64,000 nt of DNA from FEN-1219 sp964503125 (GCA_964503125.1 CAZCZE010000012.1:40895-104894); one strand, 5' to 3'. Positions 24,042 through 32,106 are shown, numbered from the stretch's first letter. The notes: generated from the letters alone by a model not told the origin. Numbers and translations: made by a program.

Positions 24042-26044
24042 AGGGCGAACCCCAGCAGCACGAGCAGCGTGACGAGGCTGTAGATCAGGTACGTCGAGAT
24101 GCGGCCCTGCTGTAGCTGCACGACGGCCTGCGCCAGGCGTTGCACGAGCGCGGCCGCCGGCACGTAGATGCCCGTCCAGATCCGGTCGCTGATTTGCACG
24201 CGATAGTGCGGTGCGGGATCGGCCGGGCTCGGCAGCTCCCGGCGCATGCCGAAGAACGGCTCGAAGATGTGGCGAATCGGCTGGCCGAAGCCCTCGGCGG
24301 TGTCCTGCATTCGCGAGTCGAGCCGTGCGAACCCGCAGTCCCATGGCGCCGAGCGCCGCACGCGGCGCCGATAGACGCGGCTCACGACGACGATCGTGGC
24401 GACGACGCAGAGCAGGACGATCGAGAGAAACACGAGCGGGGCGTACGAGGCTTGGCGGCCGGCGACGGGGTCGAGCAGCCACCAGCGGCCGAACGTGGCG
24501 CCGGGCTCGAGCAAGCCGAACTGCACAGGCACGAGTGCGAAAAACGAGATGGCCTGATTCGGCAACAGGCCGAGCAGCACGCAGCCCGCCGCGAGCCAGA
24601 TCATTCCCAAGCGCTCGCGCCAACCGGCGTCATGGGCGTCGGCCAAAGTGGCCTCACGCGGCTGACCGAGGAAGACGACGCCGAAGAATTTCACCATCAC
24701 GTAGCCGGCAAGCGCGGCGGCGAGCGCGACGACGGCCGTGCCGAGCGGCAGCAGCATGTTGAGAAACAGCTGCGGCACTTCGTGCGCCGACAAGAACGCT
24801 TGGAGCAGCAGCCACTCCGAAACGAAGCCGTTGAGCGGCGGCAGCCCCGCGATCGCGAGCGCGCCGATCAACGTCGGCCAAGCGACCCACGGCATTCGGT
24901 GAATGAGCCCGCCGAGGCGGCCGAGATTGCGCTGCCCCGTGGCGTGCAAGACAGCGCCTGTGCCGACGAACAGCAGGCCCTTCATGAACGAGTGATTGAC
25001 GGCGTGATAGAGCACGGCGATGAGCGCGAGCGCCGCCGGCGCGTTCATCCCAGCGGCGCTGAAGATCAACGCGAGCCCGAAGCCCGTGAACAGGAGCCCG
25101 ACGTTCTCGATCGACGAGAACGCCAGTAGGCGTTTCATGTCGGTCTGCGCCGCCGCGAACACGACACCGTACACGGCGGAGAAGAGGCCGAGTGCCATCG
25201 CGACGAGACCCCACCACCACGCGGGGTCGTCGAGCAGGTCGAACGTCACGCGCAGCACGCCGTAGACGGCGGTCTTGATCATGACGCCGCTCATGAGCGC
25301 CGATACAGGCGAGGGTGCCGCCGGATGCGCTTCGGGCAGCCAGACGTGCATCGGCACGAGACCGGCTTTGGCGCCGAAGCCGACCAGGGCGAGCAGGAAC
25401 GCGGCCGACGCCCAGCCCGGCGACAGCTCCGCCGTGCGCATGGCGTCGAACGTGAACTGCCAACTGCCCCCCTGCATCACGCCGAACGAGAGCAGGATGC
25501 CGATCGCGCCGAGGTGCGCGATGAGGAGGTAGAGAAAACCGGCCTGGCGAATCTCGGGAATGCGGTGCTGCGTCGTGACGAGAAAGTACGACGTCAGGGC
25601 CATCGACTCCCAAGACACCATGAAGGAGTAAGCGTCGTCGGCCAGCAGGACGGCGCCCATCGCCGCGAGAAACAGATGGTACTGGAGGCCGAGTAAGCCT
25701 GGCAGCGTGCCTTCGCCGCGCCGAAAATACCCTGCGCCGAACAGCGAGATTCCCGCCGATGCCGCACCGAGCAGGAACAAGAACACGCTGCTCAAGGCGT
25801 CGCGCCGCAGATGCACCGGCAGGTCGGGCAAGCCGAAGCCGAGGATCCACTGCTCGGGCGGGCTCGCGATGCTCCAGGCTGCCGTCGCGGCTACGCCCAA
25901 GCCGACGGCCGCGCCGAGCGGAAACAGGACGTGCGCCACGAGCCGCAGGCTCGTCGGGCGGATAAGGCCGAGAAAGCCGATGACGACCCAAAGACCGAGG
26001 AGGCTTACGAGTAAGAGCAGCGGAGCCGGTGCGGAGGCGGTCAC
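24038..26044 (-). CDS. Ehr-type complex copy 2, HyfB/NuoL-like antiporter subunit; first gene of the array
   Basis: 668-residue Mrp-type antiporter subunit at the head of all twelve genes. Ion-path residues lie in VSWESMALTSYFLV, GFGAKAGLVPMHVWLPEAHPAAPSPVSALMSGVMIK and LAFSSIENVGLLFTG; the C-terminal SAPWDCGFARLDSRMQDT matches HyfB/HycC ends. Its start lies 95 bp from the divergent ribbon-helix-helix gene, and the region between holds an AT-rich palindrome, so the promoter of the whole array is probably here. Confidence 0.9.
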   Translation of the reverse strand: MTASAPAPLLLLVSLLGLWVVIGFLGLIRPTSLRLVAHVLFPLGAAVGLGVAATAAWSIASPPEQWILGFGLPDLPVHLRRDALSSVFLFLLGAASAGISLFGAGYFRRGEGTLPGLLGLQYHLFLAAMGAVLLADDAYSFMVSWESMALTSYFLVTTQHRIPEIRQAGFLYLLIAHLGAIGILLSFGVMQGGSWQFTFDAMRTAELSPGWASAAFLLALVGFGAKAGLVPMHVWLPEAHPAAPSPVSALMSGVMIKTAVYGVLRVTFDLLDDPAWWWGLVAMALGLFSAVYGVVFAAAQTDMKRLLAFSSIENVGLLFTGFGLALIFSAAGMNAPAALALIAVLYHAVNHSFMKGLLFVGTGAVLHATGQRNLGRLGGLIHRMPWVAWPTLIGALAIAGLPPLNGFVSEWLLLQAFLSAHEVPQLFLNMLLPLGTAVVALAAALAGYVMVKFFGVVFLGQPREATLADAHDAGWRERLGMIWLAAGCVLLGLLPNQAISFFALVPVQFGLLEPGATFGRWWLLDPVAGRQASYAPLVFLSIVLLCVVATIVVVSRVYRRRVRRSAPWDCGFARLDSRMQDTAEGFGQPIRHIFEPFFGMRRELPSPADPAPHYRVQISDRIWTGIYVPAAALVQRLAQAVVQLQQGRISTYLIYSLVTLLVLLGFAL

Positions 26045-26092
26045 GAAGGGGTCTCGCCAGGGCGCCGAGGGGGCGGCCTCAATTGTGCTTGG

Positions 26093-26105
26093 ATGATAAT
26101 ATCAT
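26093..26105. promoter_or_regulatory. AT-rich palindrome, candidate operator of the Ehr array
   Basis: ATGATA-A-TATCAT: perfect 6-bp arms around one base, in a locally AT-rich patch (26092-26118) unlike its GC-rich surroundings, with a further GATGA half-site just downstream. It lies in the 95-bp gap between the divergent array (26044, minus) and the ribbon-helix-helix gene (26140, plus). RHH repressors usually bind such short palindromes overlapping promoters, so autoregulation plus control of the array is inferred. Confidence 0.5.
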
Positions 26106-26139
26106 TAGCATCTGATGAGAGCTCAAGAGGCCGACTCCG

Positions 26140-26334
26140 GTGCCCGCCGAAGACCGCTCCGCGCGACTGACGATACTCGTCGATCCACGTAAGAAGGCGC
26201 TGTTCGAATCGCTGTGCGCCGATGAGGACGCCACGCCGTCGCAGGTCGTGCGACGCCTGATCCGCGCCTACATCGAGGAGCGGACGGGCAAGCCGTGGCG
26301 GCCCGCCCCGTCCGGGGGCAAGCGTAAGCCCTAG
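26140..26334 (+). CDS. ribbon-helix-helix (CopG/Arc-type) DNA-binding protein
   Basis: 64-residue protein matching the RHH fold: a short N-terminal strand (RLTILVDP) that would form the intertwined beta ribbon, helix A (RKKALFESLCADEDA), the TPSQVVRRLIRAYIEE helix B, and a basic tail (GKPWRPAPSGGKRKP). The GTG start has AAGAGG 9 nt upstream. No toxin gene neighbours it, so a toxin-antitoxin role is unlikely; the divergent Ehr array is the obvious target. It is unusual for hydrogenase-type operons to be fronted by such a regulator. Confidence 0.72.
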   Translation: MPAEDRSARLTILVDPRKKALFESLCADEDATPSQVVRRLIRAYIEERTGKPWRPAPSGGKRKP

Positions 26335-26363
26335 CAGCCGTAGGGCTCGGTCGGTTTCGAGCC

Positions 26364-26987
26364 TCAGTCGAGCGTCACGTAGCGCTCGAGGCGCGCGACC
26401 TCTTTGGCGTCGACGTACTTGCCGATCTCGCGGCGGAACTGCTCGAGGCTCGTGTAGGGACGGTACTCCTCGAACTCGTGCGCCATTCGCGTGGTCATTC
26501 CGGGAATCGTGAGGAACGCTTCGCGGCTCGCGCGATTGAGGCTCATCGGCACGAACACGTACTGCTCGAGTCTTGCGACCTCGGCGGCCGGGACGTACTT
26601 ACCGATCTCGCGGCGGAACTGCTCGAGGCTCGTGTACGGCCGATACTCTTCGAACTCGTGCGCGAGGCGGTCGGTGACGCCGGGGATGAGGCGAATCTCC
26701 TCGCGCGACGCCGTATTGAGGTTGATGCCGAGGAATAGTCGGGCGTAGAGCTCCCCGCGCTGCTCCGGAGTCAGCGTTGCGCCGAGCAGGCTGTCGAGAT
26801 CGGCTACGCGTGCGAACGGCCGGCGCGCGACGATGGTCGCCGCGCGCGCCGCGCCGACGTGCGGGGCCGTCGCGAGCTCGCTCTCGCTCGCCGAGTTGGC
26901 ATCCAATAGATCCTTGTTGGTGCCCACCTGGGCGAGCGCGACGCCGGCGAGTGCCGACAACGCGATAGCAATGACTCTCGTGATCAT
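26364..26987 (-). CDS. exported helix-hairpin-helix repeat protein
   Basis: 207 residues with a signal peptide (MITRVIAIALSALAGVALAQ; ATG 26987 with AGGAG upstream). Three ComEA-like helix-hairpin-helix units follow: DLLDANSASESELATAPHVG, INLNTASREEIRLIPGV and MSLNRASREAFLTIPGM. Units two and three are near-identical over HEFEEYRPYTSLEQFRREIG, the product of an internal 180-bp duplication. HhH units in exported proteins typically bind DNA non-specifically (competence) or mediate protein contacts. No other competence genes are present. Divergent from the MsrQ-like haem protein gene. Confidence 0.75.
   Translation of the reverse strand: MITRVIAIALSALAGVALAQVGTNKDLLDANSASESELATAPHVGAARAATIVARRPFARVADLDSLLGATLTPEQRGELYARLFLGINLNTASREEIRLIPGVTDRLAHEFEEYRPYTSLEQFRREIGKYVPAAEVARLEQYVFVPMSLNRASREAFLTIPGMTTRMAHEFEEYRPYTSLEQFRREIGKYVDAKEVARLERYVTLD
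26412..26665. repeat. internal 180-bp-period duplication in the HhH gene
   Basis: The segments 26412-26485 and 26592-26665 are nearly identical (for example CCGATCTCGCGGCGGAACTG in both), with a period of 180 bp. This codes for two copies of the same hairpin unit plus the linker. High nucleotide identity suggests a recent duplication or gene conversion. Confidence 0.75.
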
Positions 26988-27064
26988 GGGGGCAGCTCCT
27001 CGTCTTAATGACGGTGTTTGAGTCACCATACGGCGTCAGCGAACACGCCTGGAGTGAATGCTCG

Positions 27065-27652
27065 ATGACGAGGATAACGCAAATCGTCGGCTCGTATCGC
27101 CTGTTGGCGTTGGTGGTCGCGCTGCCCTGGGCGTGGCTCGCGCTTGGCTATGCCGCGGGCTGGCTCTTCTACGGCGAGGTCGTGCACGCGTCCGGCGAGT
27201 GGGCCATGCGTTTCCTGCTCGCGGCGCTGGCCGTGACCCCGTTGCGGCGGATATTCCCGCGCCACGCGTGGACGGCGTGGCTCCTGCCGCGACGTCGCTA
27301 CCTGGGCGTCGCCGCGTTCGCCTACACGGTGTTGCACGCGGTCGTGTACCTGCAGCGCAGCGCCGATCTGCCGCGGATCCTCGCCGAGGCGGCCGAGGCC
27401 GGCTTGCTCACGGGCTGGATCGGGCTTGCGCTGTTCCTGCCGCTCGCGATCACGAGCAACGATGCCTCCGTTCGCCGCCTCGGGCCCACGTGGAAAACGC
27501 TGCATCGCCTGGTCTATGCGGCCGCCGCCGCGAGCTTCGCGCATTGGATTCTCGTGGCGTTCGACCGGACCACGGCGTACGTCTATCTCGCCGTATGGGT
27601 GGCGCTCGAAATTGGTCGTTTGGCCGTACGTCGTTCTGCTCCCGCTGGCTAG
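27065..27652 (+). CDS. ferric-reductase-like transmembrane protein (MsrQ-like)
   Basis: 195-residue inner-membrane haem b protein of the ferric reductase/MsrQ superfamily, with about six helices. Candidate haem ligands are the His of FAYTVLHAVVYL and the two of TLHRLVYAAAAASFAHWILV. MsrQ passes quinol electrons to the periplasmic methionine sulfoxide reductase MsrP, but no msrP is here, so a different partner is possible. ATG 27065 is preferred: GGAG lies 11-12 nt upstream and the protein begins with a normal cytoplasmic stub; an upstream in-frame start at 27008 adds 19 unconserved residues. Confidence 0.75.
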   Translation: MTRITQIVGSYRLLALVVALPWAWLALGYAAGWLFYGEVVHASGEWAMRFLLAALAVTPLRRIFPRHAWTAWLLPRRRYLGVAAFAYTVLHAVVYLQRSADLPRILAEAAEAGLLTGWIGLALFLPLAITSNDASVRRLGPTWKTLHRLVYAAAAASFAHWILVAFDRTTAYVYLAVWVALEIGRLAVRRSAPAG

Positions 27653-27672
27653 TGCTCAAGCGGCGCCGTGAC

Positions 27673-28185
27673 CTACTGAATCGTGAAGTTGGCCGACTTG
27701 CTCAGCGACGCCCTGCAATCCACGAGGTCGCCTTCGGAATCCGAGGCGTACTGGCCGACGTTTGCGGTCACGGTGTAGGCGCCGCGCGGCACCGGCACGC
27801 CCGAGTCGCGTTGATCCCACGTGCTCGACTCCGTGACGGTTTCGAGCGGCGCGTAGGTTCGCGGTTGCAGCATCTGGATGCAGGCGATGCCGTCGGCGTT
27901 GCCCCAGCGTCGTCGCTGCGCCGCGTCGAACACCTCGAAGACGACGGCCGTGCACGACGAGCCCGCGGTTAGCGTTGCTGGCGCGTTCGTCGTGTTGGTG
28001 GTCGTGAGCTCGAAGGTGATCGGCTCGTCCGTGTTGAACACGGCGGCCGCTTGACTCATGCGGTCGCGGACCGTCAAGGAAGTCGTGAACGTCCTGCACA
28101 CTCCGGCCGTGCTCGACGACTCGCTCGAGCACGCGCCGAGCAGCGTGGCTGCCACGGCGGCCGAAATAGCGATGGAGCATTTCAT
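27673..28185 (-). CDS. lipoprotein with BsuPI-like domain
   Basis: 170-residue predicted lipoprotein: MKCSIAISAAVAATLLGAC carries a lipobox (LGAC) before Cys19, then a Ser-rich linker. The mature part has an immunoglobulin-like beta composition (ITFELTTTNTTNAPATL ... VPRGAYTVTANVGQ) resembling the BsuPI intracellular-proteinase-inhibitor domain. Four further cysteines may form disulfides. It is the last gene of a minus-strand unit with the ECF sigma and anti-sigma-like genes, 28 bp downstream. Function unknown; a periplasmic sensor or cell-envelope target of the sigma factor is possible. Confidence 0.55.
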   Translation of the reverse strand: MKCSIAISAAVAATLLGACSSESSSTAGVCRTFTTSLTVRDRMSQAAAVFNTDEPITFELTTTNTTNAPATLTAGSSCTAVVFEVFDAAQRRRWGNADGIACIQMLQPRTYAPLETVTESSTWDQRDSGVPVPRGAYTVTANVGQYASDSEGDLVDCRASLSKSANFTIQ

Positions 28186-28213
28186 ACGCGTTCTCCTTGG
28201 TCCCTGGATCGCG

Positions 28214-28585
28214 TCAGTTGATCTCGTAGATGCGGATTTTTTCGTTCGTCGTCTCGACCTCGACGATGGACGCCGTGCGCTCGTCGAGCGTCACGGCGAA
28301 TGCCGTCGGTTGCGTCGGACGGCCGAGCAAACGGTCGAACTCGGGCGCGTCGTAGATTTCGGGCGCGGCCGCGACAGGAGGCGATGCCGAGTCGCCGGGC
28401 TCGCGCAGCAGCACGACGGCGACCACGAGCGCAACGGCCGCGCCCACGGCGCCGGCGAGCGCGAAACCGCGCCAACGCGGCGCATCGGCCACGTGCGCGG
28501 CTTCGTCGAGACGCCGCGCAAACCGCTCGGCCCCGCCCGGTGGCGGCGTGAGCTCCGCGAACACTCCCTGTCGTTCATCGTTCAT
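28214..28585 (-). CDS. single-pass membrane protein, candidate anti-sigma factor
   Basis: 123 residues: a cytoplasmic N-terminus of about 40 residues (MNDERQGVFAELTPPPGGAERFARRLDEA), one membrane helix (about 43-62, ALAGAVGAAVALVVAVVLL), and a periplasmic tail. Topology and position just after an ECF sigma gene (11-bp overlap) are those of an anti-sigma factor, but the zinc HxxxCxxC motif is missing and the cytoplasmic part is short, so the call is by context. A TTG two codons upstream is another possible start. Confidence 0.5.
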   Translation of the reverse strand: MNDERQGVFAELTPPPGGAERFARRLDEAAHVADAPRWRGFALAGAVGAAVALVVAVVLLREPGDSASPPVAAAPEIYDAPEFDRLLGRPTQPTAFAVTLDERTASIVEVETTNEKIRIYEIN

Positions 28586-29081
28586 GTGCAACCACTCCCT
28601 CGATGTTGAGCCGCTCGCGCAACAGCGCGAGCGCCCGCGTCCTGCGGGACCCCACGGTTCCTTCGGCGACGCCGAGCGCGGCCGCGATCTCGGGATACGT
28701 CATCCCCGCGAGCTCGGTCAACAGCAGCACGTTTCGCAGCGCCTCGGGCAGGCTCTCGAGCGCGGCCCGCAACGGTGCGCCAATCGGCTCGTGCGCAGCG
28801 CCCTCGTCGGCCACGTCGTCGATCGTGGCGATGCCGACCATGCGCCAGATTCTAGCGCGGCGGCGGCGATTGCTCGCGAGATTGAGCGCCGTGCGAAACA
28901 GCAGCGCCTTGAAGCCCTCGGCGCGGATGTCTTCCTTGCGCCGCCAGCAGCGTAAGAAAGCCTCCTGGACGACGTCCTGGCTCTCGGCGGCGTCGAAGAT
29001 CACGCGGTACACGACGTTGTAGAGGGGCTTCTCCAAACGCCGGTAGACGTCGACCCACTGCGCCTTATCGACGCTCGTCAC
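28575..29081 (-). CDS. ECF RNA polymerase sigma factor
   Basis: 168-residue extracytoplasmic-function sigma factor. Region 2 includes YNVVYRVIFDAAESQDVVQEAFLRCWR with the DVVQEAF core; region 4 is LPEALRNVLLLTELAGMTYPEIAAALGVAEGTVGSRRTRAL, a clear sigma-70 region-4 helix-turn-helix. The linker between them lacks other domains. It stands 22 bp after a secretin-N-like exported protein gene and overlaps the candidate anti-sigma gene. The regulon cannot be read; the four co-oriented genes may autoregulate from a promoter upstream of 29838. Confidence 0.88.
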   Translation of the reverse strand: MTSVDKAQWVDVYRRLEKPLYNVVYRVIFDAAESQDVVQEAFLRCWRRKEDIRAEGFKALLFRTALNLASNRRRRARIWRMVGIATIDDVADEGAAHEPIGAPLRAALESLPEALRNVLLLTELAGMTYPEIAAALGVAEGTVGSRRTRALALLRERLNIEGVVAHER

Positions 29082-29103
29082 GCGAGCGGATCCGACGACG
29101 ACG

Positions 29104-29838
29104 CTACTCGGGCCAATGCACGATGTAGAAGAGTGTGCCGTCGACGGTGTTGCCTTGCTGAGAGCTTTCGCCGAGCACGACGAACTCGCCGCGCTTCAAC
29201 GACGTTCGGACCTCGAGCTCGCCCACCGCTTCAGTGTGTCTTATCTCGATCTTGATCTCGGCGTTGAGCGTGTCTCCTTGCACGTGGGCCACTTGCGACG
29301 CGTTGAGCGGGTTTCCCTCGACACTGCTCCCCTGGCCCGATTCCGAGACGACGGCCGCCGTGCCCAACACGCGAAACGTGAGGTCGCCGTGGAACCGCTT
29401 TAGCTCCGCGAGCACTCCGTCGAGTGCGCTCGGAACCGGCGTGGAGCCAGAGCCCGTTGGTCCCCCCAGGACTCGAACCTGCTGTTGACCGGCGTTCGCG
29501 TTGTTGGGGCCGCGCGTGCCGAGCACCGCCCAGTACCGCAGCGAGACGCGCGGCGTCGCAGCGACGGGGCGTGCGCGGATGGCGCGCAGCAGCTGCTCGA
29601 CCTGCTCGAGCGTCTCGGGCGTAGCATTGACGAGGATCTGGCCGGAGGGCAGCAGCTCGACACGTCCAGAAGACCCGAGGGCGAGTGTCTGCTCGGGGCT
29701 CAAGTTCAGCAGACCACTGAGCGCGACGAAGACCTCGTTGCGGTACTGGAAGTCGACTTCATAGGTGCGAAGGTCCGCCCAGGCGCTCGTTGAGATCAAG
29801 CAGAGCAGGGCGGCAACTGGCAATCGAAGGCGAGTCAT
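29104..29838 (-). CDS. exported secretin-N-like protein upstream of ECF sigma
   Basis: 244 residues with a signal peptide (MTRLRLPVAALLCLISTSAWA|D). The segment VDFQYRNEVFVALSGLLN ... GRVELLPSGQILVNATPETLEQVEQLLRAI reads like the N-terminal ring-building domains of secretins (secretin/TonB short N-domain), but the secretin barrel is missing, so it is a stand-alone domain. The second half (SLRYWAVLGTRG..., LTFRVLGTAAVVSESGQ, AEIKIEIRHTEAVGELEVRTSLKRGEFVVLGES) is beta-rich. First gene of the sigma-factor unit. A periplasmic sensor or secretion accessory are options; not assigned. Confidence 0.55.
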   Translation of the reverse strand: MTRLRLPVAALLCLISTSAWADLRTYEVDFQYRNEVFVALSGLLNLSPEQTLALGSSGRVELLPSGQILVNATPETLEQVEQLLRAIRARPVAATPRVSLRYWAVLGTRGPNNANAGQQQVRVLGGPTGSGSTPVPSALDGVLAELKRFHGDLTFRVLGTAAVVSESGQGSSVEGNPLNASQVAHVQGDTLNAEIKIEIRHTEAVGELEVRTSLKRGEFVVLGESSQQGNTVDGTLFYIVHWPE

Positions 29839-29901
29839 GTGGTTCTCCTCGTGGCTGATAACAAGATATACACCCGAGGGGGTCCGTCCCTTCCCTGAGA
29901 C

Positions 29902-32007
29902 TCAGTCCGGCAGCGCGAACACCCAGACCGTCGCGCCGCGATTCGGTGGGCTGCGGAGCTCCGGCACGAGCGGCGCGAAGCTGCGCGCGTGGAAGCCGCC
30001 TTCGCCGACGACGATCGCGACGTATTGCTTGCCGTCGACGGCGTAGCTGATGGGGCTCGAGCTCGAGACGTCGTTCAAGCGCGTGTCCCAGAGCACGCGG
30101 CCGTCGCGCGCGTCGTGGGCACGGAAGACGCGGTCGAACGCCGCAGCGAACACGAGGCCGCCGGCTGTCGCGAGCACGCCTGAAGTCAGGGGTGCGCGTT
30201 GCCGCGCCATCCAGACGGTCTCGCGCGTCGCGAGGTCGATGGCCGTAAGGCGGCCGTAGTTGCCGTCGTCGCCGGGCCGCGGCCGGATACCCCAGTTCAC
30301 GCCCGAGGACATGCCGCCCGTGCCGCCGCCGGGCACGGGGAAGAGATCCATGCACGCCTCGTTGAGCGGCACGACGACGAGGCGGCGAGCCGCGATGTAG
30401 GCCGCCGGCAGAAAATTTTTCGCGCCCGCGCCGTGCGGGCACACGAGCTGCACGCTGCCGTCGGGATAGCGCCTCAAATCGACGCGCTTCTCGCCGGTGC
30501 GCGTGTCGATCTCGGTGACGATGTTGTTGAGGCCTAAGTCGATCGAGAACACGAACTCGCCCGTGCGCGCATCGACGGCGTCGTAGATGCCGATCTTGCC
30601 GGCCGTGAGCACGACGCGGCGCGTGACGCCGTTCACGGGCAGATCGAGGATCTGCCGCTCGAACGCCCAGTCGAGATCCCACTGGTCGTTCGGGAAATGC
30701 TGGAAGTGCCAGACGAGCTCGCCAGTGTCGGGATTCACGGCGAGCGTCGAGTTCGTGTAGAGCGCGTCGTTCGTGACGCCGGGCGCCGTGCTCGGCGGCA
30801 GCAGCGGGCCCGTGTCGTAAGTGTTGCCCGTGCCGAAGTAGGCGAGCCCCGACGTAGGGTCGTAGCTGCCCGGCGTCCAGATCGAGGCGCCGCTGCGCGC
30901 GTCGAACGGAATGCCGTTCCAGCTCTCGCCGCCGGGCTCGCCGGGCCGCGCGATCGTGCCGAGCCGCCACGCCTCCGCGCCGGTCTCGGCGTCGAGGCCG
31001 ACGATCTGCGGCCCGCCGAATTTGGCCGCGACGCCCGTGCCCGTCGTCCCGACCATGACTTTGCCGCGCGCGACGAGGGGGCCGCCGTTCAGGCCCTCGC
31101 GCCGGCGAAAGTCGCCGACCTTCGTGTCCCAAGCCACGGCGCCCGTCGCGACGTCGAGCGCGACGACGTGCACGTCCGACGTGCCGAGAAAGAGACGATT
31201 GCCGTGCAACGCGAGGCCGCGTTTGTGGAACGGCGACGCGCCTTGCTCGAGCGTATGCGTGTACTGCCAGAGGAGGTCGCCGGTCTTCGCGTCGAGCGCC
31301 TGGACGATGTCGCCGTAGGCCTGCACGAAGATCGTGCCGTCGCGCACGAGCGGCACGCTCTCGGCGGAGCCCGCGGGCAGCGTCCAGCTCCAGGCGAGCC
31401 TGAGGTTGCCGACGTTGCGCGCGGAGATCTCGTTCAAGGGGCTGAAGCCCTGCGCGTCGTAGCTGCGCCGCCAGCCGAGCCAGTCGCCGGGAGGCGGCAC
31501 GGCGATCGCGGCGTCGGTCACGGCCGTGAAATCGTCGAGCGGCGTCGGCCGGGCGACGGCGGGCCGCGCCGTGTACGGCGAGAACGCCATGAAGCTGAAC
31601 CCGCCCGCCGGCACTTGCATCGCGGCGAGCCGTTGCGCATCGGTCGGCAGCGGCGTCGTGCCGGCGACGATGGCGTTCTGCTCGAGCATGAACGCCACGA
31701 GCGCGGCGTACGTCTCGACGGGCAGCGAGCCCGGATTCGCGGTCGGCATCGTCGTGCGCGTGACGTCGAACAACGTTCGCACGGGTTTGCCGCCGTACTT
31801 GCGCATGAACGCATCGCCCTTGAGCGGCGCGCCGAGCGGGCCGTCGGCGAGATTCGGGCCGTGGCATACGGCGCAGGTCTCGGCATACGCGGTGCGACCG
31901 GCCGCGGCTTGTGCCGCCGTGTACGACAGCGCGACTTCTTGACCGGCTGCGGAGGCCGCGACGAGCACGCCGAGTGTGGTGGTGAGGGAGGCGAGATGTT
32001 GCGACAT
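29902..32007 (-). CDS. quinohaemoprotein (PQQ + haem c) dehydrogenase, haem domain N-terminal
   Basis: 701-residue periplasmic alcohol-dehydrogenase-type enzyme. After a signal peptide (to about 22) comes a cytochrome c domain with CAVCH (Cys45, Cys48, His49) and a likely Met ligand in TTMPTANPGS. An eight-bladed PQQ propeller follows (about 170-700) with repeated W-blade motifs (ALDAKTGDLLWQY, VNPDTGELVWHF). The active-site stretch is NDQWDLDW. The haem lies at the N-terminus, whereas classical quinohaemoprotein ADHs carry it at the C-terminus. A second enzyme of this kind is at 57112-59205. ATG 32007 is preferred over an in-frame start at 32064 because it opens the signal peptide. Divergent from the TonB receptor. 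Confidence 0.88.
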   Translation of the reverse strand: MSQHLASLTTTLGVLVAASAAGQEVALSYTAAQAAAGRTAYAETCAVCHGPNLADGPLGAPLKGDAFMRKYGGKPVRTLFDVTRTTMPTANPGSLPVETYAALVAFMLEQNAIVAGTTPLPTDAQRLAAMQVPAGGFSFMAFSPYTARPAVARPTPLDDFTAVTDAAIAVPPPGDWLGWRRSYDAQGFSPLNEISARNVGNLRLAWSWTLPAGSAESVPLVRDGTIFVQAYGDIVQALDAKTGDLLWQYTHTLEQGASPFHKRGLALHGNRLFLGTSDVHVVALDVATGAVAWDTKVGDFRRREGLNGGPLVARGKVMVGTTGTGVAAKFGGPQIVGLDAETGAEAWRLGTIARPGEPGGESWNGIPFDARSGASIWTPGSYDPTSGLAYFGTGNTYDTGPLLPPSTAPGVTNDALYTNSTLAVNPDTGELVWHFQHFPNDQWDLDWAFERQILDLPVNGVTRRVVLTAGKIGIYDAVDARTGEFVFSIDLGLNNIVTEIDTRTGEKRVDLRRYPDGSVQLVCPHGAGAKNFLPAAYIAARRLVVVPLNEACMDLFPVPGGGTGGMSSGVNWGIRPRPGDDGNYGRLTAIDLATRETVWMARQRAPLTSGVLATAGGLVFAAAFDRVFRAHDARDGRVLWDTRLNDVSSSSPISYAVDGKQYVAIVVGEGGFHARSFAPLVPELRSPPNRGATVWVFALPD

Positions 32008-32106
32008 GAGGGGGCCGCTGATGGTTGTACGCCGGGATTGTAGCGGCAGTGGGGATCGGTCCATACTCGGCCCGCCGCGCCGACAATATCTAACGGGGGA
32101 TATTCA

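Noticed and set aside
11604..26044. Active [NiFe]-hydrogenase 4 or formate hydrogenlyase
   Set aside because: Both large subunits lack the required cysteine motifs, and maturation and formate dehydrogenase genes are absent.
26140..26334. Antitoxin of a toxin-antitoxin pair
   Set aside because: No small toxin-like gene lies adjacent; the neighbours are the HhH gene and the Ehr array.
32085..32104. Hairpin AATATC/GATATT over the TonB receptor ribosome site
   Set aside because: Only six mostly A-T pairs; too weak to claim as a riboregulator.
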